DNA of 64,000 bases from UBA6055 sp965203755 (GCA_965203755.1 OZ241910.1:1984001-2048000); one strand, 5' to 3'. Shown: positions 25,582-35,915, counted from the stretch's first letter. A program made the numbers and translations. The notes: generated by a model from the sequence alone, not told the origin.

Positions 25582-26406
25582 CTATCGCTGAACCGGTTTC
25601 ATCAAGCCTTCCACATCGGTGTACCCCATAATGCTGTGCCCGGCATCGACATAAATAACCTCGCCGGTGATGCGGCGGGATAGATCCGAAGCCAGGAACA
25701 GCGCCAGATCGCCAACATCGTCCTGGCTAACCAATTCGTTCATCGGTGAGGTGGCTTCAGCGTATTTAAGCAAATCGCGGAATCCCACAATGCCACCGGC
25801 TGACAGGGTTTTAATCGCCCCGGCGCTGATGGCATTGACGCGGATTTTATTCCGCCCCACATCGGCCGCCAGATACATGGTAATGGCCTCCAGCGCGGCT
25901 TTGGCGATGGCCATGGCATTGTAATTGGGGATGACCTTGCGCGAGGCATTATATGTCAGGCTCATAATGCTGCCGCCCGCGGTCATCAAGGGTTCGGCGC
26001 GGCGCGTTAGCTCAATCAGGCTGACGGCGCTGACATCAATCGCTTGCAGCAGCCCCTCGCGCGGCGTATCGACAAAGCGGCCGCCAAGCGCTTCCCGCCC
26101 GGCGAAGGCGACCGAATGAACCAGCACATCCAATTTGCCATATTTTTCTTTGACGGCCGCAAAAACAGCATCCATTTCGTCGGCGCGGGCAACATCCGCC
26201 TGAATCATCAATTCACAGCCAATCGACTCGGCCAGCGGCCGAACGCGCCGTTCCAGTTTGTCCATCGCATAGCTCAATACAATGCCGGCGCCGGCGCCGT
26301 GCAATGCCCGCGCAATCCCCCATCCGATTGAGTTCTTGTTGGCGACGCCAAAAATGAGCGCAACTTTCCCGGTCAGCAAACCCACATCTCCCTCGCTTTC
26401 ATTCAT
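25582..26406 (-). CDS. fabI: Enoyl-[acyl-carrier-protein] reductase (NADH), FabI type
   Basis: Last reductive step of fatty-acid elongation. This SDR-type enzyme has LTGKVALIFGVANKNSIGWGIA at the cofactor site, the SLTYNASRKVIPNYNAMAIAKAALEA block with catalytic Tyr and Lys (Y-x6-K) and the C-terminal RRITGEVIYVDAGHSIMGY typical of FabI. Start ATG 26406 gives 274 residues; a GTG at 26430 is in frame but would encode an unneeded extension. It follows pheT by 33 bases and ends the long pheS transcription unit, so fatty-acid elongation may share the Phe T-box control. Confidence 0.95.
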   Translation of the reverse strand: MNESEGDVGLLTGKVALIFGVANKNSIGWGIARALHGAGAGIVLSYAMDKLERRVRPLAESIGCELMIQADVARADEMDAVFAAVKEKYGKLDVLVHSVAFAGREALGGRFVDTPREGLLQAIDVSAVSLIELTRRAEPLMTAGGSIMSLTYNASRKVIPNYNAMAIAKAALEAITMYLAADVGRNKIRVNAISAGAIKTLSAGGIVGFRDLLKYAEATSPMNELVSQDDVGDLALFLASDLSRRITGEVIYVDAGHSIMGYTDVEGLMKPVQR

Positions 26407-26439
26407 CCAGCCTGTCCTATAATCTAACACGCGATTGCC

Positions 26440-29010
26440 TTATGAGCTACGGCTTTGCTCTTGGGCGCGCAATTCTGCTTTGAGACGGCGCCGCGCGGCG
26501 CCGATAATTTTGCGGCGCACCCTGGCGGCCTTCTTGTCGGTGAGTGTTTTCTCGTCGTCCTGATAGGTCAGGGCATAGGCGAGGCTTTTCTTGCCCGCCG
26601 GAATCGGCGCGCCGGTGTAGACATCAAAGAGCATCGCATCTTTAAGCAAGGCGCCGCCAGCCCGCCGAATCACGGCCTCAACCTCGCTCGCCGGGATATT
26701 GGCATTGACGATCAGCGCGATATCTTCCAATATCGCCGGCCTCGTCGGCAAGGGCTGAACCGGGTGCAAGCGCTGATGATAGCGCACCAGCGGGGCTGCT
26801 TTGAATTCGGCGTACATGACCGGCGCGCTTGTTAGTTTGAAGTCGCGCGCGACTTCGGGGTGAATTTCGCCAAAGGCGCCGATGTCGCGGCCCCGAATCA
26901 GCAAATTGGCCGAACGGCCCGGATGAAAGCTGCTGTGCGAGCCGCGCGCATAGCTGAAATCATCAATGTGCAGGGCATGAAGCAGAGCCTCCACCACCCC
27001 CTTTAAGTCGAAGAAATCAAAGGATTGAGTCGGCGCGCCATCCCGCCATGAGAGTTGATGGCGGCTGCCGGTCATCAGAATGCCAAGGTGCAGCGGCTCA
27101 TCCGGCAGCAGCGCGCCGCTTTGCAGATATACTTTGCCGATCTCAAAAATCTGCTGGGCTTTGCTGTAACGGGCGTTGTTAAAGGCATTTTTGAGGATAT
27201 TCACCATTAAGGTGTGGCGCAGGACGGCGCGGTCGCTGGCGGATGGATTGACAATTTCAACATAGTCGGCTGCTGGCAGCGAGGATTTTTCGCCCGCGGG
27301 CGTCAGCCCGGCTTCAATGTCGCGCTGAATGAAGCGATAGTTGATGACCTCGTACAATCCCAATCCGACCAGAATATCCCGAATCCGTTCTTCAAGCATG
27401 ACCTCAATGTTTGCGCGTTGGGGCGGCATTTCGTCAGCCATAATCGTCTCCGGGATTTTGTCATAGCCATGAATGCGGCTGATTTCTTCGACCAGGTCAG
27501 CCTGTGCAATGACCGCATCCTGGCTGATATCGAGACGATGATCGGGGACGACGGCGCGGATGACATCGCCGGCGACTTCAATCTCAAATTCAAGCCGTCT
27601 CAATATGCCAGCGGCTTTTTCGATGGGCATATCCATGCCCAGCAGGCGGTTCACCCTTGCGATGGGCAAATCGACCGCAACGGTCTCCGGCGGGTTTGGA
27701 TAGGCATCCAGGACGCCCTGCGCCACCGTGCCGCCGCCGTGCCGCCGCATCAGTTCAATCCCGCGCTGACAGCCCAGGATCGCCTGTGAGGGATGCACCC
27801 CGCGGCTGAAACGGGCGGCGGCTTCGGTATAGACTTTCTGCTCTTTGAGGGTCTTGCGGATGCTGATGTTGTTCCAGGCTGCCGATTCCAGCAGGACGCT
27901 GCGGGTGCTGGCGCTGATTTCGGTCTCGCCGCCGCCTATGATGCCCCCCAGGCTCAAGGCGCCGGCGGTATCAGCCACCAGGATCGTCTCGGCGCCCAGG
28001 CCGCGCTGGATGCCGTCCAAAGTCTTTAGCTGTTCGCCGCCGGCCGGCAAGCGGGTGATGATGGTGGGTATGCCGCCGGCGCGCTCGACCAGTTTGTCAT
28101 AATCAAAGGCATGGAGCGGCTGCCCCAGTTCAAAGGTGATGTAATTGGTGACGTCGACGATGTTGTTGCGCGGCCGTTGACCAATGAGCCGCAGACGATG
28201 CTGCATCCAGAAAGGCGATGGCTTGATTTCGGTATGCCTTAACAAGGTCAGCGTAAAGCGCGGGTTCAATCCCGGCTCGCGGATATCGAGTTTGACCTGC
28301 TCCTCAATCGCCGCGCCTTCGGCCAGGAAGTCATAAGACGGGTAGGTCATGTCCTTGTCCAGGATGGCGGCGACTTCGCGGGCGACGCCAATCATGCTGA
28401 AGCAGCGCGCCAGGTTGGGCGTGAATTCAATATCCAGCACGACATCGCCCAATACATCCACCAGGGAGGCGCCGGCGACATAATGGTCTTCATGGTCCAT
28501 GAGGATGACGCCTTCATGCTCTTCGGAGATGCCCAGTTCTTTTTCCGAGCAGACCATGCTTTTGTTGTAGATGCCGCGCAATGCCTTGCCTTTGAGGGTC
28601 ATCATTTTGGGCTTGTCGCTGTGACCATCCCAAACGACTGCCCCTTCCATCGCAAAGGCGCTCCAGATTGGCGGATTGATTTCGCCCTGCCCGGCATAAT
28701 CAAAGAGATTGGGCGCGCCGGTGACACATTGTTCCAATTCATCGCCGCCATAATCGACCATGGCCAAAACCAGCCTGTCGGCCTTGGGATGGGTTTTGAC
28801 CTCGACGATGCGTCCCAGCAGCAGCTTCTCGCGGTCCCAAACCAGATGATCGGAGCTTGGCATCTGTACGTCGGGGACCTTGGTTTGCGGCCGCCCTATA
28901 TAATGAAGATGGGCGACTTCAAGCCCGGCGACCGTCAGCCGCTCCGCCAGCAGTTCAACCGGGATGTCGATATCTACATAGTCTTTAATCCATGAGATCG
29001 GTACCAGCAT
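26440..29010 (-). CDS. pheT: Phenylalanine--tRNA ligase beta subunit
   Basis: Forms the (alpha-beta)2 PheRS with the product of pheS. Domain order is normal: N-terminal MLVPISWIKDYVDI, the EMAP/OB tRNA-binding domain (about residues 50-160), B3/B4 editing domain (FTLTLLRHTEIKPSPFWMQ), B5 domain, the catalytic-like core and the C-terminal FDX-ACB anticodon-binding domain (RPAILEDIALIVN ... GKKSLAYALTYQDDEKTLTDK). Start 29010 is chosen from the family N-terminus; AAAGGA lies 11 bases upstream, and a longer frame would overlap the preceding gene. Usually pheT follows pheS directly; here three glycosyltransferase genes, about 5.8 kb, lie between them. The gene is intact at 856 residues. Confidence 0.97.
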   Translation of the reverse strand: MLVPISWIKDYVDIDIPVELLAERLTVAGLEVAHLHYIGRPQTKVPDVQMPSSDHLVWDREKLLLGRIVEVKTHPKADRLVLAMVDYGGDELEQCVTGAPNLFDYAGQGEINPPIWSAFAMEGAVVWDGHSDKPKMMTLKGKALRGIYNKSMVCSEKELGISEEHEGVILMDHEDHYVAGASLVDVLGDVVLDIEFTPNLARCFSMIGVAREVAAILDKDMTYPSYDFLAEGAAIEEQVKLDIREPGLNPRFTLTLLRHTEIKPSPFWMQHRLRLIGQRPRNNIVDVTNYITFELGQPLHAFDYDKLVERAGGIPTIITRLPAGGEQLKTLDGIQRGLGAETILVADTAGALSLGGIIGGGETEISASTRSVLLESAAWNNISIRKTLKEQKVYTEAAARFSRGVHPSQAILGCQRGIELMRRHGGGTVAQGVLDAYPNPPETVAVDLPIARVNRLLGMDMPIEKAAGILRRLEFEIEVAGDVIRAVVPDHRLDISQDAVIAQADLVEEISRIHGYDKIPETIMADEMPPQRANIEVMLEERIRDILVGLGLYEVINYRFIQRDIEAGLTPAGEKSSLPAADYVEIVNPSASDRAVLRHTLMVNILKNAFNNARYSKAQQIFEIGKVYLQSGALLPDEPLHLGILMTGSRHQLSWRDGAPTQSFDFFDLKGVVEALLHALHIDDFSYARGSHSSFHPGRSANLLIRGRDIGAFGEIHPEVARDFKLTSAPVMYAEFKAAPLVRYHQRLHPVQPLPTRPAILEDIALIVNANIPASEVEAVIRRAGGALLKDAMLFDVYTGAPIPAGKKSLAYALTYQDDEKTLTDKKAARVRRKIIGAARRRLKAELRAQEQSRSS

Positions 29011-29050
29011 AAATGATTTTGTCCTTTCATTGCCTGACGGTTTGTTAGTT

Positions 29051-30937
29051 TTAAGGGATGACAATTTCAGTCAGCGTCAGCATATTCGATACATCTTGTG
29101 CGCTGTTCAGCCAATCCTGTCGTTCGCCCGAATCCTTGTCGTACAGAATCGCCATCAAGCGGTATGTTCCGGCGGGGACGTTGGCGATATCGATTGAGAA
29201 CAAACGCAGCTGGCCCTCATGCACCAGCGGCAAATCGAGTTGGGCGGCATTGTTCCAATCCGATGTGATAAGCTGATATGACATCTTGTAATTTTCAAGT
29301 CTGTCATCGCCCCGCGCCGTCCATTGATCGCTGAACAGCAGTTTGGAATGGGCGCCGTCTAACTCGGCGGCATAAAATTGATAGTCGATGATGTCAGTCT
29401 GATAGCTCGCTCTTAGCCGTGGCGCTTGGCAGTTCAGCGTGTCCCACAGGTATTGCGTGACCATCGTATCGACGCCCATTTCAATCGTTTCGCAGGGCTG
29501 ATAATTCAGCTTGTGCATAATGGCTTGGAACTCAACGACCTTTGCAGTGTCAGTCTTGGATGTTTGATAGAACACCCATATTGAAGGCTCGGTAATGGCT
29601 CTGCTGCGGACATAATTCTCAAGCCACTCCGGATTATCGGTAGCCTCAAATGCAATATCATGCTGCCCGAAGTAATGCTCTTGCTGTGAATAGCCGATAT
29701 GAGCGGGCCAGTTGATGAGAAACGCATCGTAATCATAAGCGATAATGACTGGCTTCTGTTCCGCTTGTAAGGCTAGGCGTGAAATAATTTGCACGGGTGG
29801 ATGTGAAAAAGTCTGTATTCTCCCATCATGCTGCAAGTCGGCCGGCATCTGAAAGACAAGCCCGGCTATCACCCAAAGCAGCGCCAGCAAACCCAGCCAC
29901 TTGCGGAAGCAGTAGAGGGCATAGAGTCCAGTGACAATGAACAGCGCCAAGGGCAGCCAGCCAGCCAAGTGATGGCGCATACCGCTCGCGACGATCAAGT
30001 TCGTAAAATGTGCAATGAGCGCCAGCATAATCAGGAAAGCTGGAAACAGGATGAGGCAGGGCTTGAGTCTAATTGCCTTTGTCCAAATACCCACAGCCAG
30101 GCCAACAATAGACAGCAGCAGCAAGAGCGGTTGATTATTCAGCATAACGGTTAACCAGACACGGACTGCTGTTTGACCATTTATCGTCGCTGTCCCCCAG
30201 TGCTGGACAGTCAGGCGGATTCCTTTCGTCATCAATACCTGTATCCACGGCGAGAAAAGCAGCACGGCCGCGGTGACAGCTATCGAAACCCATAGCCAGC
30301 GTCGATTCTTGGGGGCGATGAATAAGTGATAAATGCCTAGCGTGAGGAGAAACGCAGCGCTGAAAGCATGGGTATTGACCAGCAGAAAAACGGCTGCGCC
30401 CAGCGCGAGACAGTCGCTTCGTTTGACTCGTTTCTGCTGGTGGGTGATACGCAGATAAAGCCACAAGGCGATGCCGGAAGCAAGGACAAGCAGGGGATAC
30501 ATCCGAGCATGGGCATAATAGAAATTGTAGAAGGCGCTGCTGGCGGTGATGATGACCGCGAACAGTCCGGCGACTGGCGCCGCAAAATCCCGCGCCAGCC
30601 GATAGGTGACTGCCAGCGCCAGCAGGCCGGTGAAGATCGTCAAGACCCGCCCCAGCGCGAGGTCGTATGCGGTTAGACGGCCCCAGGCGCTCAACAGCAT
30701 AAAGTACCCTGGCGTGTGATTGGGGCTGTACTGCTGGAGTGATTGGAGGATGTCAAGGGGTGAATAGAGACTATTCCGCAGCCAGCCGGCGTTGTTCATC
30801 GAAAAGAATTCATCCGCGGTCGGCGGATACAGGTCAACCTGACGAACAGCCAGCGCGGCGACGATCAGCAAAACCGGCACAGCCCAAAGCCAATGCTCAA
30901 GGATGTCTTTGCTGTGTTTTGATTGTAAGATGCCCAT
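29051..30937 (-). CDS. Tandem GT-C glycosyltransferase, copy 4
   Basis: Membrane glycosyltransferase of 628 residues. The first loop has PPTADEFFSMNNAGWLRN with the catalytic acidic pair, and about ten hydrophobic helices follow to residue ~370. A variable extracytoplasmic stretch (about 375-470) comes next, then a conserved C-terminal beta-rich domain (IIDYQFYAAELDGAHSKL, SYQLITSDWNN, FSIDIANVPAGTYRLMAILYD). It is nearly identical to copy 2 in the membrane half and closest to copy 3 in the tail, so gene conversion is likely. ATG 30937 has AAAGAG five bases upstream; GTG at 30943 is a weaker alternative. It is 40 bases from pheT and 27 from copy 3. Confidence 0.8.
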   Translation of the reverse strand: MGILQSKHSKDILEHWLWAVPVLLIVAALAVRQVDLYPPTADEFFSMNNAGWLRNSLYSPLDILQSLQQYSPNHTPGYFMLLSAWGRLTAYDLALGRVLTIFTGLLALAVTYRLARDFAAPVAGLFAVIITASSAFYNFYYAHARMYPLLVLASGIALWLYLRITHQQKRVKRSDCLALGAAVFLLVNTHAFSAAFLLTLGIYHLFIAPKNRRWLWVSIAVTAAVLLFSPWIQVLMTKGIRLTVQHWGTATINGQTAVRVWLTVMLNNQPLLLLLSIVGLAVGIWTKAIRLKPCLILFPAFLIMLALIAHFTNLIVASGMRHHLAGWLPLALFIVTGLYALYCFRKWLGLLALLWVIAGLVFQMPADLQHDGRIQTFSHPPVQIISRLALQAEQKPVIIAYDYDAFLINWPAHIGYSQQEHYFGQHDIAFEATDNPEWLENYVRSRAITEPSIWVFYQTSKTDTAKVVEFQAIMHKLNYQPCETIEMGVDTMVTQYLWDTLNCQAPRLRASYQTDIIDYQFYAAELDGAHSKLLFSDQWTARGDDRLENYKMSYQLITSDWNNAAQLDLPLVHEGQLRLFSIDIANVPAGTYRLMAILYDKDSGERQDWLNSAQDVSNMLTLTEIVIP

Positions 30938-30964
30938 GTTCACTCTTTTTTGCCTGATGGCTTG

Positions 30965-32839
30965 TTATTGTTCAGGGATGACGATTTCAGTCAGCGTCAG
31001 CATATTGGACAAGCCGCCTGTGCTATTTAACCAATCCTGTCGTTCGCCCGAATCCCTGTCGTACAGAATCGCCATCAAGTGATAGGCGCCGGCGGGGACA
31101 TTGGCGATATCAATCGAGAACAAACGCAGCTGGCCTTCATGCACCAGCGGCAAATCAAGTTGGGCGACGTTGTTCCAATCCGATGTGATAAGCTGATACG
31201 ACATCTTGTAATTTTCAAGTCTGTCATCGCCCTGCGCCGTCCATTGATCGCTGAACAGCAGTTTGGAATGGGCGCCGTCTAACTCGGCGGCATAAAATTG
31301 ATAGTCGATGATGTCAGTCTGATAGCTGGCCGCAAGCTGCGGCGGCTGGCAGTTCAACGTGCCCCACAGGTATTGCGTGACCATCGTATCGACGCCCGTT
31401 TCAATCGTTTCGCAGGGCTGATAATTCAGCTTGTGCATGACGGCTTCAATTTGGGCGGCTTCTATGGGGTCAGTCTTGGATGTTTGGTAGAATATCCAAA
31501 TAGAAGGCTCGGTAATGGCATGTGGGCGAACATACTCCTCAAACGCTTCCAGTTCGTCAATGTACTTCAAGGTGAGATCATGCTGCCCAAAGTAATGATA
31601 GTAAGCCCGCGCAGAATAAAGATAACCGATAATGATTGGTTTTGGTTCCGCCTGTAAAGCCATCCGTGAAATAACTTGCACGGGCGGCAGTGAAAAATTA
31701 TATGCCCGCCCTGTCAGATATTCCTCTACAGTTGTTGTCTGAAAAACAAGCCCGGCTATCACCCAAAGCAGCGCCAGCAAACCCAGCCACTTGCGGAAAC
31801 AGTAGAGGGCATAGAGTCCAGTGACAATGAACAGCGCCAAGGGCAGCCAGCTACCCAAGTGATAGCGCATACCGCTCTTGACGATCCAGTCCATAGAACG
31901 TGCAATGAGCGCCAGTATAATCAGGAAAGCTGGAAACAGGATGAGGTAGGGCTTGAGTCTAATTGTCTTTGTCCAGATACCCGCAGCCATGCCAACGATA
32001 GGCAGCAGCAGCAAGAGCGGTTGATTATTCAGCATAACGGTTAACCAGGCACGGACTGCGTTTCGACCAGTTACCGCCAAGCGCCCCCAGTCCTGGATAG
32101 TCTGGTCAATCCCTCCTGTTATCAATACCCATATCCACGGCGAGAAAAGCAGCACGGCCGCGGTGACAGCTATCGAAACCCATAGCCAGCGTCGATTCTT
32201 GGGGGCGATGAATAAGTGATAAATGCCTAGCGTGAGGAGAAACGCAGCGCTGAAAGCATGGGTGTTAACCAGCGCGAAGACGGCTGCGCCCAGCGCAAGG
32301 TAATCCCTGCGTTTGACGCGCTTCTGCTGGTGGGTGATACACAGATAGAGCCACAAGACGATGCCAGAGGTGAGGACAAGCAGAGGATACATCCGAGCAT
32401 GGGCATAATAGAAATTGTAGAAGGCGCTGCTGGCGGTGATGATGACCGCGAACAGTCCGCCGACTGGCGCCACGAAATCCCGCGCCAGCCGATAGGTGAC
32501 TGCCAGCGCCAGCAGGCCGGTGAAGATCGTCAAGACCCGCCCCAGCGCGATGTCGTATGCGGTTAGACTGCCCCAAATGCTCAACAGCATAAAGTACCCT
32601 GGCGTGTTATTGGGGCTGTTCTGCTGGAGTGATTGGAGGATGTCGATGGGCGAATAGGGCCCGTTCCGCAGCCAGCCGGCGTCGTTCATCGAATAGAATT
32701 CATCTCCGGTCGGCGGATACAGGTCGATCTGACGAATCGCCAGCGCGGCGACGATCAGCAAAACTGGCACAGCCCAAAGCCAATGCTCAAGGATATCCTT
32801 GCCGTGCTTTGATTGTCCCGATGTCGTCAAGCTGTTCAT
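30965..32839 (-). CDS. Tandem GT-C glycosyltransferase, copy 3
   Basis: Same architecture as copies 2 and 4: 624 residues, acidic pair in PPTGDEFYSMNDAGWLRN, ten or so helices, a variable loop region and the conserved beta-rich tail. Long stretches are near-identical at the DNA level to its neighbours, while residues 375-450 differ (EQ of the tail is LTEIVIPEQ). AAGGAG eight bases before the ATG gives the best ribosome-binding site of the array. Variable residues sit next to the expected acceptor side of the membrane, so the copies may differ in acceptor specificity; that is inference. Confidence 0.8.
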   Translation of the reverse strand: MNSLTTSGQSKHGKDILEHWLWAVPVLLIVAALAIRQIDLYPPTGDEFYSMNDAGWLRNGPYSPIDILQSLQQNSPNNTPGYFMLLSIWGSLTAYDIALGRVLTIFTGLLALAVTYRLARDFVAPVGGLFAVIITASSAFYNFYYAHARMYPLLVLTSGIVLWLYLCITHQQKRVKRRDYLALGAAVFALVNTHAFSAAFLLTLGIYHLFIAPKNRRWLWVSIAVTAAVLLFSPWIWVLITGGIDQTIQDWGRLAVTGRNAVRAWLTVMLNNQPLLLLLPIVGMAAGIWTKTIRLKPYLILFPAFLIILALIARSMDWIVKSGMRYHLGSWLPLALFIVTGLYALYCFRKWLGLLALLWVIAGLVFQTTTVEEYLTGRAYNFSLPPVQVISRMALQAEPKPIIIGYLYSARAYYHYFGQHDLTLKYIDELEAFEEYVRPHAITEPSIWIFYQTSKTDPIEAAQIEAVMHKLNYQPCETIETGVDTMVTQYLWGTLNCQPPQLAASYQTDIIDYQFYAAELDGAHSKLLFSDQWTAQGDDRLENYKMSYQLITSDWNNVAQLDLPLVHEGQLRLFSIDIANVPAGAYHLMAILYDRDSGERQDWLNSTGGLSNMLTLTEIVIPEQ

Positions 32840-32866
32840 GTTTGCTTCTCCTTGTTCGCTGACCTG

Positions 32867-34780
32867 TTATGGGTGTTCAGGGATGACAATTTCAGTCAGC
32901 GTCAGCATATTGGACAAGCCGCCTGCGCTGTTCAGCCAATCCTGCCGTTCGCCCGAATCCTTGTCGTACAGAATCGCCATCAAGCGATATGTTCCGGCGG
33001 GGACGTTGGCGATATCAATCGAGAACAGGCGCAATTTTCCCTCATGCACCAGCGGCAAATCGAGTTGGGCGACGTTGTTCCAATCCGATGTGATAAGCTG
33101 ATACGACATCTTGTAATTTTCAAGTCCGTCATCGCCCTGCGCCGTCCATTGATCGCTGAACAGAATGGTTGAAGCAGCCCGGTCTAACTCGGCGGCATAA
33201 AATTGATAATCAATAACGTCGGTCTGGTAGCTTGCCGCAAGCTGCGGCGCTTGGCAGTTCAGCGTGTCCCACAGATATTGCGTGACAATCGTATCGATGC
33301 CCGCTGTGACAGTTTTACATGGCTGATAGTTCAATTCCTGCATCACGGCTTCAATTTGGGTGGCTTCTGTGGGGTCAGTCTTGGATGTTTGGTAGAATAT
33401 CCAAATGGAAGGCTCGGTAATGACGTACTGGCTGGTGTACTCCTCAAGTTCGCTCAGGTCATTGATGACCTCAAGGGTGATATCATGCTGCTCAAAGTAA
33501 TAATCTCTTTGAGTGTAGCCAATACGGATACGGTCATACCAATTCAATAGGTCGGGTTGATACAGATAACCGATGACGATTGGTTTCAGTTCCGTTTGTA
33601 AAGCCAGCCGTGAAATAACTTGCGCGGGCGGCAGTGGAAAATTATATGTCCGCGCTGTCAGATATTCCTCTACAGTTATCTGAAAAACAAGCCCGGCTAT
33701 CACCCAAAGCAGCGCCAGCAAACCCAGCCACTTGCGGAAGCAGTAGAGGGCATAGAGTCCAGAGACAATGAACAGCGCCAAGGGCAGCCAGCCAGCCAAG
33801 AGATAGCGCATACCGCTCGCGACGATCAAGTTCGTAAAATGTGCAATGAGCGCCAGCATAATCAGGAAAGCTGGAAACAGGATGAGGCAGGGCTTGAGTC
33901 TAATTGCCTTTGTCCAAATACCCACAGCCAGGCCAACAATAGACAGCAGCAGCAAGAGCGGTTGATTATTCAGCATAACGGTTAACCAGGTACGGACTGC
34001 GGTTTGACCATTTACCGCCAGTGCCCCCCAGCTCTGGACAGCCCGGTCAATCCCTTCCGCCGTCAATACCATAATCCACGGCGAAAAGAGCAGTACAGCC
34101 GCGGTGACAGCTATCGAAACCCATAGCCAGCGTCGATTCTTGGGGGCGATGAATAAGTGATAAATGCCGAGCGTGAGGAGAAACGCAGCGCTGAAAGCAT
34201 GGGTATTGACCAGCAGAAAAACGGCTGCGCCCAGCGCGAGACAGTCGCTTCGTTTGACTCGTTTCTGCTGGTGGGTGATACGCAGATAGAGCCACAAGGC
34301 GATGCCGGAAGCAAGGACAAGCAGGGGGTACATCCGAACATGGGCATAATAGAAATTGTAGAAGGCGCTGCTGGCGACAATGATGACCGCGAACAGTCCG
34401 GCGACTGGCGCCACAAAATCCCGCGCCAGCCGATAGGTGACTGCCAGCGCCAGCAGGCCGGTGAAGATCGTCAAGACCCGCCCCAGCGCGACGTCGTATG
34501 CGGTCAGACGGCCCCAGGCGCTCAACAGCATAAAGTACCCTGGCGTGTGATTGGGGCTGTACTGCTGGAGTGATTGGAGGATGTCGAGGGGTGAATAGGG
34601 ACTATTCCGCAGCCAGCCGGCGTTGTTCATCGAAAAGAATTCATCCGCGGTCGGCGGATACAGGTCGATCTGACGAACAGCCAGCGCGGCGACGATCAGC
34701 AAAACCGGCACAGCCCAAAGCCAATGCTCAAGGATATCCCGGCTGTGCTTTGATTGCCTTGATGTCGTCAGGCTGTTCAT
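32867..34780 (-). CDS. Tandem GT-C glycosyltransferase, copy 2
   Basis: 637-residue copy directly downstream of pheS, its start only 12 bases after the pheS stop, so co-transcription is very likely. It has the same helices and loop motif (PPTADEFFSMNNAGWLRN) as copy 4, but its tail has distinct changes (LDRAASTILFSDQW and EGKLRLFS), and the variable loop (375-460) is its own. No strong ribosome-binding site is visible before the ATG. Family resemblance is to PMT/ArnT-type enzymes that use polyprenyl-phosphate sugars. Confidence 0.8.
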   Translation of the reverse strand: MNSLTTSRQSKHSRDILEHWLWAVPVLLIVAALAVRQIDLYPPTADEFFSMNNAGWLRNSPYSPLDILQSLQQYSPNHTPGYFMLLSAWGRLTAYDVALGRVLTIFTGLLALAVTYRLARDFVAPVAGLFAVIIVASSAFYNFYYAHVRMYPLLVLASGIALWLYLRITHQQKRVKRSDCLALGAAVFLLVNTHAFSAAFLLTLGIYHLFIAPKNRRWLWVSIAVTAAVLLFSPWIMVLTAEGIDRAVQSWGALAVNGQTAVRTWLTVMLNNQPLLLLLSIVGLAVGIWTKAIRLKPCLILFPAFLIMLALIAHFTNLIVASGMRYLLAGWLPLALFIVSGLYALYCFRKWLGLLALLWVIAGLVFQITVEEYLTARTYNFPLPPAQVISRLALQTELKPIVIGYLYQPDLLNWYDRIRIGYTQRDYYFEQHDITLEVINDLSELEEYTSQYVITEPSIWIFYQTSKTDPTEATQIEAVMQELNYQPCKTVTAGIDTIVTQYLWDTLNCQAPQLAASYQTDVIDYQFYAAELDRAASTILFSDQWTAQGDDGLENYKMSYQLITSDWNNVAQLDLPLVHEGKLRLFSIDIANVPAGTYRLMAILYDKDSGERQDWLNSAGGLSNMLTLTEIVIPEHP

Positions 34781-34792
34781 GTTGGTTTCGAT

Positions 34793-35827
34793 TTAGAACT
34801 GCTGCAAGAAACGCAGGTCATTGCCCCAAAAGTAACGAATATCCTGGATGCCGTGCTTCAGCATGGTAATCCGTTCTGGTCCCATGCCAAAAGCGAAGCC
34901 GCTCCATTCAGTCGGGTCATAGCCGCCATTCCGCAGAACAGTCGGATGAACCATGCCGCTGCCGGCGATCTCCAGCCAGCCAGTATACTTGCAAACTCGA
35001 CAGCCTTCACCGGCGCACAGAAAACATTCCACATCCACTTCCATGCTCGGTTCGGTGAAGGGGAAGTAAGAGGCGCGGTAACGGACTTTGGCGTCGGGAT
35101 TGAACATACGTTTGGCAAACTCGGCGATGGTCCCTTTGAGGTCGCTCATGCGGATATTCCGTCCGATTGCCAGCCCTTCCACCTGCGTGAATTGGTATTC
35201 GCTGCGGGCGGTGACCTGCTCTTGGCGATAGCACATGCCCGGCAAGATGACGCGGATGGGCTTGCTGCCCCCGTCTCCCAATTCTCGCATGGCGCGGATT
35301 TGCCCCGGAGAAGTATGGGTGCGTAACAGCACCTTGGGATTGGCGGTGTAAAATGTGTCCTGCATATCACGGGCTGGATGATGCGGCGGCAGGTTAAGCA
35401 GGGTGAAGTTGATTTCGTCTTCTTCCACATCGCGGCTTTGATACACCTGAAAACCCATAGCTCCCCAAATGCTTTGGAATTCTCGATGGGTGCGGGTTGA
35501 GGGATGAAGCCCGCCCATTTGACGGGGATAAGCCGGCAGGGTAATGTCGATTTCGCCTTCTTCCAGGTCGCGGGCCAAATGCTGCTCGCGCAGCAGTGTT
35601 TCGCGCTTTTCGAAGGCGCCGTTGAGTTCAGTTTGCAGCGCGTTGACCTGCTGACCAAAGGCGGCCCGTTCTTCGCTTGGCAGGCTGCCGATCATCTTTA
35701 GCAGTTTGCCGACGGCGCCTTTTTTGCCGAGATATTGGCTTTTCCATTTGTCCAGCGCCGCCGCATCCCGAACGCTTTCCAATGTGGTGAGCGCGTTCTG
35801 GCGAATTTCTTCAATCGGCTGTGACAT
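34793..35827 (-). CDS. pheS: Phenylalanine--tRNA ligase alpha subunit
   Basis: Catalytic subunit of PheRS, 344 residues. The N-terminal coiled-coil domain is followed by the class II core: GGLHPSTRTHREFQSIWGAMGFQVY, motif 2 region LRTHTSPGQIRAM then GMCYRQEQVTARSEYQFTQVEG, PSMEVDVECFLCAGEGCRVCKYTGWLEIAGSGMV and motif 3 FAFGMGPERITMLKHGI. Extra Cys residues in the CFLCAGEGCRVC stretch form a zinc-binding-type insertion known from many bacterial PheS. AAGGAG precedes ATG 35827. The open frame runs on to 36220 but that part is the T-box leader. The gene is regulated by the leader described below. Confidence 0.97.
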   Translation of the reverse strand: MSQPIEEIRQNALTTLESVRDAAALDKWKSQYLGKKGAVGKLLKMIGSLPSEERAAFGQQVNALQTELNGAFEKRETLLREQHLARDLEEGEIDITLPAYPRQMGGLHPSTRTHREFQSIWGAMGFQVYQSRDVEEDEINFTLLNLPPHHPARDMQDTFYTANPKVLLRTHTSPGQIRAMRELGDGGSKPIRVILPGMCYRQEQVTARSEYQFTQVEGLAIGRNIRMSDLKGTIAEFAKRMFNPDAKVRYRASYFPFTEPSMEVDVECFLCAGEGCRVCKYTGWLEIAGSGMVHPTVLRNGGYDPTEWSGFAFGMGPERITMLKHGIQDIRYFWGNDLRFLQQF

Positions 35828-35880
35828 ACAAACTCCTTTATTCTGGATTGCTTTATGAAGGCATCGCCCCGCAACAGCAA

Positions 35881-35915
35881 TAAAAACGCCCTCAATCCCG
35901 GCAGGGACGAGAGCG
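35881..35915 (-). terminator. T-box regulated terminator
   Basis: On the minus strand a hairpin with arms CGCTCTCGTCCC and GGGATTGAGGGCG (with G-U pairs and one bulge) is followed by TTTTT. Its 5' arm follows the T-box sequence, so it can be replaced by the antiterminator. Confidence 0.85.
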